In this document: positions 4,915-10,586 of the stretch, piece after piece | How positions within the stretch are numbered: position 1 is the first letter of the stretch | Layout: each line of letters starts with the position of its first letter | The notes under the pieces: model-generated | Seen by the model: only the letters and a program-made list of their open reading frames with translations | The model's database searches: none | What the model was told of the DNA's origin: nothing | Translations under genes and position numbers: made by a program | Origin: UMGS755 sp045595795 | GTDB taxonomy: Bacteria; Bacillota; Clostridia; UBA1381; UBA9506 | Reading direction: 5' to 3' | Length of the DNA stretch: 10,586 bases | Assembly (NCBI GenBank): GCA_045595795.1 | Contig: JAZOBC010000079.1 | Span: 1 to 10,586, forward strand

Positions 4915-7313
4915 AAATTACTGAGTTTTTAAAGGAACATATTGTTTATTTAGATGGCGGTATGGGCACTCTGCTGCAAGAGCAAGGGCTGTTGCCGGGT
5001 GAATTGCCGGAGAGATGGAATCTGTCCCACGCGGAGCAAGTGGTTGACATTCATAAGCAATATTATGATGCCGGCAGTCATGTGGTGAATACCAATACCT
5101 TTGGTGCAAATTGTTTGAAATTCTCACCGGAGGAATTAGATAGTATCATTGGTGCTGCTGTGGCAAATGCCAAACGTGCTAAAAACTTAAGCAGTGGCAG
5201 TCAGGATAAGTGGGTTGCCTTGGATGTAGGTCCCACCGGGCGCATGCTGGCACCTTACGGTGATTTTGATTTTGAAGAGGCAGTGGCGGTTTTTGCTGAA
5301 ACAGTGAAGCTGGGCACAAAATATGGGGTTGACCTGATTTTTATCGAAACCATGAACGACAGTTATGAAACCAAGGCGGCACTCTTGGCGGCAAAAGAAA
5401 ACAGCGATTTGCCTGTTTTTGTTTCGAATGCATATAATGAGGACGGCACTTTGATGACGGGTGCTTCGCCGGAAGCGATGGTAGCCATGCTGGAGGGCAT
5501 GGGTGCTGATGCTGTGGGCGTTAATTGTTCGCTTGGCCCGAAAGCATTGGGCAATATTATAAAGCGTTATTTAGACTGTGCTTCTGTTCCTGTTTTGCTA
5601 AAACCAAATGCAGGACTGCCCAAAGCCATTGACGGCAAGACTGTTTATAATGTGGAGCCGGCAGAGTTTGGCGAAGATGTAGCTGCCCTTATGCAGAGTG
5701 GTGTTCGACTGGCAGGAGGCTGCTGTGGAACAACGCCGGCCTACATCCAAGCACTTGTTTCTGAAACGGACAAGTTTATACCTGTTCCCATTACGCAAAA
5801 GAATTTGACTTGTGTTTCATCTTATTCCCATGCTGTTGTATTTGACGAAACGCCTGTGTTGATTGGTGAACGGATTAATCCCACCGGTAAAAAGAGATTT
5901 AAGGAAGCATTAAAGCAACATGATATTGATTATATTTTAAAAGAGGGTATTTCTCAGCAAGAAAAAGGCGTTCATATTTTAGACGTGAATGTGGGTTTGC
6001 CGGAAATTGACGAAGTCGATATGTTGAAAACGGCAGTATGCGAGCTGCAAGCCATCATTGATTTGCCCTTGCAGATTGATACTTCTAATAGCCAAGCTAT
6101 GGAAGCTGCGCTGCGTCGCTATAACGGAAAGGCCATGGTGAATTCTGTTAACGGCAAGCAAGAAAGCATGGATGCGGTTTTTCCTCTTGTGAAAAAATAT
6201 GGTGGTGTGGTTGTGGCATTGACCTTGGATGATGATGGCATTCCTGCTACGGCAGAAGGCCGTGTTGCGATTGCAGAGCGCATTTTGCGCGAAGCGGAGG
6301 GTTATGGTATTTCAAAAAAGGATATTATTTTTGATCCCCTTGCTTTGACCATCAGCGCAGATCAGGGGGCAGCAAGGGAAACGCTACGTGCTGTAGAGAT
6401 GATTACGCAGAAACTGGGATGCCATACTTCTTTGGGTGTTTCCAATGTATCGTTTGGTTTGCCGCAGCGTGATGCGGTCAACGGTACGTTTTTTGCGCTG
6501 GCTTTAGGGAAGGGTCTCTCGGCAGCCATTATGAATCCTTATTCGGTTGATATGATGAAAACCTACTATGCCTATTGTGCCTTAGGTGGTTTTGATGAGA
6601 GCTGCAGCAGCTATATTACCTTTGCAGAGCAGCTACCCCAAACCATGACCACTGCGGCAGCAGAAACTACGCCCAGTCAAACAGAAAGCTATAAATCGGA
6701 ACTGCAAAAAGCGATTGTAAAAGGCCTTAAAGACCAAGCAGCACAACTAACAAAAGCTTTGTTGCAAACGGTTTCTCCCTTAGATGTTGTGCAAAACGAA
6801 ATTATTCCTGCTTTGGATATAGTAGGAGTTGGATATGAAAAGAAAACGGTTTATTTGCCTCAGCTTTTAATGAGTGCTGAAGCGGCAAAGAGTGCCTTTG
6901 AGATGATTAAGACTGAAATGCCGGTCAGCAAGGCGTCTGAAAAATGTGCTTTTGTGTTAGCGACGGTGCGCGGGGATATTCACGACATCGGCAAGAATAT
7001 TGTGAAACTGCTGTTAGAGAATTATGGCTTTTCTGTGTGGGATTTGGGCAGAGATGTGCCGCCGGAACAGATTGTTGCCAAAACGGTGGAGTTGCATGCG
7101 CCTTTGGTTGGTCTCAGTGCCCTTATGACAACTACAGTGCCGGCTATGGAAGAAACGATCAAGCAACTAAGGCAGGAAGCACCTTGGTGCAAGGTGATTG
7201 TGGGTGGTGCAGTGCTTACGAAGGAATATGCAGACAGCATCGGGGCAGACCAATATGCAAAGGATGCTATGGAAGCGGTTCGCTATGCTGAGAAAATCAA
7301 TCAAATGATATAA
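4911..7313 (+). CDS. metH: Cobalamin-dependent methionine synthase, three-module form
   Basis: 800 residues; ATG at 4911 overlaps the previous stop and has AGGAG (4900-4904) 6 bases upstream. It transfers methyl from 5-methyl-THF through cobalamin to homocysteine, yielding methionine. Module 1 (about 1-290) is the homocysteine-binding TIM barrel: LDGGMGT (14-20) and zinc ligands C206 (VNCSLGP) and C271/C272 (GGCCGTTP). Module 2 (about 310-570) is the pterin-binding barrel: LIGERINPTG (317-326), HILDVNVG (355-362), QIDTSN (388-393), NSVNG (411-415). Module 3 is the B12 unit: a helical cap (about 590-670), then a Rossmann domain with DIHDIGKN (689-696), H691 as lower axial cobalt ligand, GLSALMTTT (734-742) and VGGAVLT (764-770). 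The fourth, reactivation module of E. coli MetH is missing and is supplied by the gene just upstream. The linker at 578-592 is Thr/Ala/Glu-rich. Such barrel-barrel-B12 proteins are sometimes labelled generic homocysteine or corrinoid methyltransferases; the neighbours support MetH. Confidence 0.95.
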   Translation: MKITEFLKEHIVYLDGGMGTLLQEQGLLPGELPERWNLSHAEQVVDIHKQYYDAGSHVVNTNTFGANCLKFSPEELDSIIGAAVANAKRAKNLSSGSQDKWVALDVGPTGRMLAPYGDFDFEEAVAVFAETVKLGTKYGVDLIFIETMNDSYETKAALLAAKENSDLPVFVSNAYNEDGTLMTGASPEAMVAMLEGMGADAVGVNCSLGPKALGNIIKRYLDCASVPVLLKPNAGLPKAIDGKTVYNVEPAEFGEDVAALMQSGVRLAGGCCGTTPAYIQALVSETDKFIPVPITQKNLTCVSSYSHAVVFDETPVLIGERINPTGKKRFKEALKQHDIDYILKEGISQQEKGVHILDVNVGLPEIDEVDMLKTAVCELQAIIDLPLQIDTSNSQAMEAALRRYNGKAMVNSVNGKQESMDAVFPLVKKYGGVVVALTLDDDGIPATAEGRVAIAERILREAEGYGISKKDIIFDPLALTISADQGAARETLRAVEMITQKLGCHTSLGVSNVSFGLPQRDAVNGTFFALALGKGLSAAIMNPYSVDMMKTYYAYCALGGFDESCSSYITFAEQLPQTMTTAAAETTPSQTESYKSELQKAIVKGLKDQAAQLTKALLQTVSPLDVVQNEIIPALDIVGVGYEKKTVYLPQLLMSAEAAKSAFEMIKTEMPVSKASEKCAFVLATVRGDIHDIGKNIVKLLLENYGFSVWDLGRDVPPEQIVAKTVELHAPLVGLSALMTTTVPAMEETIKQLRQEAPWCKVIVGGAVLTKEYADSIGADQYAKDAMEAVRYAEKINQMI

Positions 7314-7316
7314 AGA

Positions 7317-7362
7317 AAAGGCTTTGTCTTACGTTTGTGAGACAAAGCCTTTAAATTTTTTT
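7317..7362 (+). terminator. Terminator between convergent metH and parC genes
   Basis: A 13-bp perfect inverted repeat (AAAGGCTTTGTCT, 7317-7329, and complement 7340-7352) with a 10-base loop, followed three bases later by seven T residues (7356-7362). It begins 4 bases after the metH stop and its T-run ends one base before the complementary-strand stop of the topoisomerase gene. Read on the minus strand the same hairpin is followed by TTTTCTTTAT-like sequence, so it probably serves both operons. Confidence 0.88.
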
Positions 7363-7363
7363 G

Positions 7364-9544
7364 TTAGAGTAAAGTCATCTGTTTTCCCGGTGCGTCTTCG
7401 GGCTTTAGATAAGCACCACGTGCGGGGATGTTACGGGTTCTGTAATAATCGAAGTCTGTAAATGCTACTTCGTCTAAGGTTGAAATTTTTGCTAAGATAC
7501 TGCCTTTTTTGGGTGTCAACACCTGAACACCCTGGGTGCTTCTGGTGGATTTTACGGGAATTTTAGCTGTGTCAAAAATGAGAACCTTGTTAATGTCGCT
7601 CATGGCAACCAGCTCTGTGTCTTGCATCAGGAAACGAATGTCAGACAGGGTTGCTTTTTCATAGTAAGCATTTGCCAGCTTTTTGCGATTGGTTTTTGTT
7701 TCGTAGCTGGAAAGGGGAACCTTTGCAATTTTTCCGTTTTCAAACGCAAAAAGCATAAACCCTTCATATTTAGAGGTGATTGCCATATAAAGAATCTTTT
7801 CTTCCGGCTCCATACCTAATAAGTTTGGCAGGAATTCACCTAAAGCACTGGCTTTTACGTCAGGTAGGTCATATACCTTCATTTTATAACAATTATGTCG
7901 ATTGCTAAAGAACAAGAGTTCATCGCGGTTTGAACCATCCCACTCGCAGAGCATCCTGTCGTCTTCCTTTAGCTTTTGCTCTGAGCTGGCTCGCAACGAT
8001 ACCAGCGTGATTTTCTTGATGTAGTTCTGTTCGGTCAAAAAGACTTTTACATTATAATCTTCAATAAAGCTTTCCACTTCAGGGAGTGCTGCGTCTTCGC
8101 CTTGGATGATTTCTGTGCAACGCTCTTTGCCGTATTTTTTCATCAAGCCGGTTAATTCTGCAATAATCAGCTTTTTCATTGCTAAGTTGCTGGCGAGAGT
8201 TGTTTGAATATCGGCAATTTCTTTTTTTAACTGGTCAATATCTTCCAACCGTTTTAAAATATATTCCTTATTCAAATGACGCAGTTTGATTTCAGCAATA
8301 AACTCTGCCTGAATCTGGTCGATGGAAAAGCCTTTCATTAAGTTTGGTACAACTAAGCTTTCAGCTTCGGTTTCCCGAATGATTTTCACGGCTTTGTCAA
8401 TGTCTAATAAAATCTTTTCAAGACCCATCAGCAAGTGCAGGCGATGGGATTTTTTATCTAAGTCAAATTCCAATCTGCGCTTGATGCAACCCAAACGGAA
8501 AGCAGTCCATTCCTTTAAAATTTCGCGAATTCCCATAACCTTGGGCTTGCCGTCGATTAAGATGTTAAAGTTGCAGCTAAAAGAATCCTCAAGCGGTGTT
8601 TGACGGAAGAGGCGAAGCATCAGCTTATCTGGGTCAGTTCCGCGTTTTAAGTCCAGCGTGAGCTTTAAACCCGATAAATCTGTTTCGTCGCGCAGATCGG
8701 AAATCTCTTTGATTTTACCTGCCTTAACCAACTCAATAATTTTATCAATGATTGCTTCTACTGTGGTGGTGTAGGGAATTTCGTAGATTTCAATGCAATT
8801 ATTCTTTTTATCATAACGATATTTGGAGCGAACCTTAAAACTGCCGCGCCCGGTTTCGTAAATGGTGCTCAGCTCGCTTGCATCATAAATCAATTGGCCA
8901 CCGGTAGAAAAATCAGGGGCAATTAAGGTTTCTGCAATGTTGCATTCCGGGTCTTTTAAATAAGCAATGGTTGTTTGGCAAACTTCATTTAGATTAAAGG
9001 AACAAATGTTGGAGGCCATACCAACAGCAATGCCCTGATTAGAGTTGACCAAAATGTTGGGAAAAGCAGTGGGGAGCAGGGTGGGCTCTTTCAGCTCGCC
9101 GTCGTAGTTATCCACAAAATCAACGGTATTTTTGTCAATGTCACCAAACACATCGGTGCAGATGGGATCAAGTTTAACTTCAGTATAACGCGGGGCTGCA
9201 AAGGCCATATCACGGGAAGATTGCTTACCGAAGTTTCCTTTTGAATCCACAAAGGGGTGCAACAGCGCGCCGTTACCCTTCGTCAAACGCACCATGGTTT
9301 CATAAATTGCCATATCGCCGTGGGGATTCAGCTTCATGGTTTGACCCACAACGTTAGAAGACTTGGTTCGGGGCGCTGTGAGCAGATTCATTTTATACAT
9401 GGTGTATAAAAGCTTGCGGTGAGCCGGCTTGAAACCGTCAATTTCCGGAATGGCACGGGAAATGATAACACTCATAGCATAGGGCATGTAGTTGGTTTCC
9501 AGTGCCTGTGTGATATTTTGCTCAACGTAATTTTCTTGGTTCAT
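7364..9544 (-). CDS. Type IIA DNA topoisomerase subunit A (ParC/GyrA-like, probably topoisomerase IV A)
   Basis: 726 residues; start ATG with AAAGGAG (9551-9557) 6 bases upstream. The subunit breaks and rejoins both DNA strands and needs an ATPase B subunit. Residues 1-500 hold the winged-helix/tower/coiled-coil core: DGFKPAHRKLLY (36-47), the KLNPHGDMAIYETMVR helix (71-86), and AAPRYTE (116-122) with catalytic Y120 and R119. Residues 425-470 are a charged helix belonging to the coiled-coil gate. The C-terminal 500-726 is a degenerate beta-pinwheel with blade-like repeats; the canonical gyrase box (QRRGGKG) is absent, only STQGVQV (669-675) vaguely matching. That favours a decatenating, topoisomerase IV-like enzyme over a supercoiling gyrase. 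The residue matching E. coli GyrA Ser83 is M78, and Asp87 is E82. No parE/gyrB is adjacent: the gene is second in an operon after tcdA, 35 bases downstream. I leave the symbol blank because parC versus a gyrA paralogue cannot be settled here. Confidence 0.9.
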   Translation of the reverse strand: MNQENYVEQNITQALETNYMPYAMSVIISRAIPEIDGFKPAHRKLLYTMYKMNLLTAPRTKSSNVVGQTMKLNPHGDMAIYETMVRLTKGNGALLHPFVDSKGNFGKQSSRDMAFAAPRYTEVKLDPICTDVFGDIDKNTVDFVDNYDGELKEPTLLPTAFPNILVNSNQGIAVGMASNICSFNLNEVCQTTIAYLKDPECNIAETLIAPDFSTGGQLIYDASELSTIYETGRGSFKVRSKYRYDKKNNCIEIYEIPYTTTVEAIIDKIIELVKAGKIKEISDLRDETDLSGLKLTLDLKRGTDPDKLMLRLFRQTPLEDSFSCNFNILIDGKPKVMGIREILKEWTAFRLGCIKRRLEFDLDKKSHRLHLLMGLEKILLDIDKAVKIIRETEAESLVVPNLMKGFSIDQIQAEFIAEIKLRHLNKEYILKRLEDIDQLKKEIADIQTTLASNLAMKKLIIAELTGLMKKYGKERCTEIIQGEDAALPEVESFIEDYNVKVFLTEQNYIKKITLVSLRASSEQKLKEDDRMLCEWDGSNRDELLFFSNRHNCYKMKVYDLPDVKASALGEFLPNLLGMEPEEKILYMAITSKYEGFMLFAFENGKIAKVPLSSYETKTNRKKLANAYYEKATLSDIRFLMQDTELVAMSDINKVLIFDTAKIPVKSTRSTQGVQVLTPKKGSILAKISTLDEVAFTDFDYYRTRNIPARGAYLKPEDAPGKQMTLL

Positions 9545-9579
9545 GGAGGTCTCCTTTATTTATATAAGTAGTGTAAAAG

Positions 9580-10293
9580 TCATGCTTGACCGGTTAAATC
9601 CTGAATGATGCGAGAAGCCATCAAAAGTCCTGCTGCGGGAGGGACAAATGAGACGCTTCCCGGTGTTTGACGCTTGCCACTTGCATCATCTTCCGGCGTC
9701 CAAAGCGGCTTTCTTGGTTCTTCCTTAGAATATACAACAGTCAGCTTGCTGACGCCACGTTTTCGCAATTCGGTTCGCATCACGCGGCAAAGAGGGCAAA
9801 CAGAGGTGTTAAACAAATCAGCAATTTCCAAAAGCTCCGGATGCAATTTGTTGCCAGTTCCCATACAGCTGATGATAGGAATGCCTAAGGCCTGCGCCTT
9901 CATAATAATATCAATTTTTGCCGTAACTGTGTCAATGGCATCAGCAATATAATCGTAGTCAGCCGTTATAATGTCACTGTGTTCCGGCAAGTAAAAGATG
10001 TTATGCACGGTGACAGAACAGTCAGGGTTGATGCTGTGAATTCGCTCTTTCATAGCTTCAACTTTTGCAAGACCAATGGTTTTGTCTGTGGCGACAATTT
10101 GCCGGTTGATGTTAGATATTGCGACCGTATCATTATCCACCAGCGTCAAATGACCGACACCACCGCGGGCTAAGGCTTCTGCCAGCGTGCCGCCCACGCC
10201 ACCAATGCCGAACAGTAATATGTGGGCATTCTGCAGGTGTTTCATAGCGGCTTGTCCCAATAACATGCCGGAACGTAAAAAGCGTTCGTTCAA
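9580..10293 (-). CDS. tcdA: tRNA threonylcarbamoyladenosine dehydratase TcdA (ThiF/E1-like)
   Basis: 237 residues when started at the TTG at 10293, which has AAAGGCGG 6 bases upstream and gives the typical family opening MNERFLRSGMLLG. A longer TTG start at 10311 would put that ribosome site inside the gene. TcdA uses ATP to cyclise t6A at position 37 of ANN-decoding tRNAs into ct6A. It has the E1-like nucleotide-binding fold: GIGGVGG (29-35), LVDND with D53, NINRQ with R64, and DAID with D121. Other family marks are SCMGTGNKL (142-150), VMRTELRKRGV (171-181) and VYSKEEP (187-193), followed by a SFVPPAAGLLMAS helix (215-227). C166 and C169 form a CPLC motif where proteobacterial members often have DPLA. 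It lacks the C-terminal catalytic Cys/ubiquitin-like partner layout of ThiF or MoeB. It is first in an operon with the topoisomerase gene; no functional link between them is known to me. Confidence 0.92.
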   Translation of the reverse strand: MNERFLRSGMLLGQAAMKHLQNAHILLFGIGGVGGTLAEALARGGVGHLTLVDNDTVAISNINRQIVATDKTIGLAKVEAMKERIHSINPDCSVTVHNIFYLPEHSDIITADYDYIADAIDTVTAKIDIIMKAQALGIPIISCMGTGNKLHPELLEIADLFNTSVCPLCRVMRTELRKRGVSKLTVVYSKEEPRKPLWTPEDDASGKRQTPGSVSFVPPAAGLLMASRIIQDLTGQA

Positions 10294-10350
10294 GAGAATC
10301 CGCCTTTCCAAATAACAGATTTAAACCTTAATTATTATATGTTATCTATT

Positions 10351-10379
10351 ATTTTACCTTTGTTTTATATATTTGTCAA
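10351..10379 (-). promoter_or_regulatory. Promoter of the tcdA-topoisomerase operon
   Basis: On the minus strand TTGACA (10379-10374) is followed after exactly 17 bases by TAAAAT (10356-10351), a near-consensus sigma-A promoter. Transcription would start near 10344, giving a leader of about 50 bases with no evident riboswitch. No other promoter is seen before the topoisomerase gene, so both genes probably share this transcript. Confidence 0.8.
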
Positions 10380-10489
10380 ATCGAAATTCAAAAAATTAGA
10401 AAAATATGCATTTTGATAAGAAAAGTTAAGAAAATACGAGCAAAATAAGAATAAATTAAAATATTGATAAAATTTGGATGTTTTGCGAC
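10380..10489. other. A/T-rich divergent intergenic tract
   Basis: This gene-free stretch separates two outward-facing promoters. It is dominated by A and T with repeated A-tracts on the + strand (AAAAAAT, AGAAAAAT, AAGAAAA, AGAAAATA). Such A/T-rich DNA directly upstream of a strong promoter can act as an UP element for the alpha subunit of RNA polymerase. I find no open reading frame, RNA gene or clear operator palindrome here. The larger gap without a gene, from the tcdA start to the window end (about 290 bases), is accounted for by the two promoters, this tract and the leader. Confidence 0.5.
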
Positions 10490-10518
10490 TTGCAAATTGT
10501 GTCGATTGGTCGTATAAT
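10490..10518 (+). promoter_or_regulatory. Strong + strand promoter reading out of the window
   Basis: TTGCAA (10490-10495), a 17-base spacer and a perfect TATAAT (10513-10518). It points away from the tcdA promoter, towards a gene beyond the window edge. The A/T-rich tract upstream and the leader downstream look like an rRNA or other stable RNA promoter. Confidence 0.75.
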
Positions 10519-10524
10519 AAACAA

Positions 10525-10586
10525 GTCGCCTGTGAGGCGGGCAACCGCTAAACAAGCGCACCGAACCTTGAAAATTAAACAGAGCA
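10525..10586 (+). promoter_or_regulatory. Structured leader, probably of a ribosomal RNA operon (partial)
   Basis: The sequence from the expected start site to the window end has no ribosome site or start codon. It can form CGCC(10527-10530)/GGCG(10536-10539) or, alternatively, GCGG(10537-10540)/CCGC(10545-10548) closed by a GCAA tetraloop; the two share bases and exclude one another. The final ACCTTGAAAATTAAACAG resembles the conserved segment I know from leaders and spacers of Clostridial rRNA operons (CTTTGAAAACT-type), which supports antitermination and processing. A 16S gene would then begin beyond the edge. This is pattern memory, not an alignment; another stable RNA is possible. Confidence 0.45.

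Noticed and set aside
10294..10311. TTG at 10311 as start of tcdA.
   Set aside because: The six extra residues (MERRIL) translate the ribosome site AAAGGCGG; the internal TTG gives the family's usual N-terminus and correct spacing.

Overview
The window looks like a chromosomal segment from an anaerobic, low-to-moderate G+C Firmicute of the class Clostridia, probably a gut resident. The reasons are strong AGGAGG-type ribosome binding sites, TTG used as a start codon, consensus sigma-A promoters, A/T-rich intergenic DNA, a B12-dependent methionine synthase with a separate reactivation protein, and a phage lysis module of the type common in Clostridia. I cannot name a species from the sequence.

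Left part (1-1806, + strand): the distal end of a prophage or phage-derived element. It holds the 3' end of an unidentified gene, a 10-codon mini-ORF, an endolysin-like protein (Amidase_3 joined to a C-terminal phosphodiester-glycosidase/NAGPA-like domain), a small membrane-plus-coiled-coil protein, and an r1t-like holin. These are packed head to tail with almost no gaps. A boundary zone (1807-1933) follows, with a candidate promoter and an inverted repeat. Next comes a stand-alone GH29 alpha-L-fucosidase gene (1934-3256), closed by a strong rho-independent terminator.

Middle part (3309-7362, + strand): a compact methionine / one-carbon operon with its own promoter: metF, a MetH reactivation-domain protein, and a three-module metH. 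Both junctions are ATGA overlaps. MetF makes 5-methyltetrahydrofolate; MetH moves the methyl group through cobalamin to homocysteine; the middle protein presumably reduces and remethylates inactive cobalamin using SAM. A hairpin terminator lies between this operon and the convergent one.

Right part (7364-10379, - strand): a two-gene operon from a TTGACA-17-TAAAAT promoter, tcdA (a ThiF-fold tRNA t6A dehydratase) followed by a type IIA topoisomerase A subunit (ParC/GyrA-like, with no parE/gyrB beside it). The last ~210 bases hold an A/T-rich tract and a strong + strand promoter reading out of the window into a short structured leader that resembles the leader of a Clostridial rRNA operon.

I see no CRISPR array, insertion sequence, toxin-antitoxin pair or recognisable defence system. 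The least ordinary items are the amidase-glycosidase fusion, the fucosidase at the phage/host boundary with changed residues in a conserved pocket motif, and the solitary ParC with Met in place of the quinolone-region Ser.
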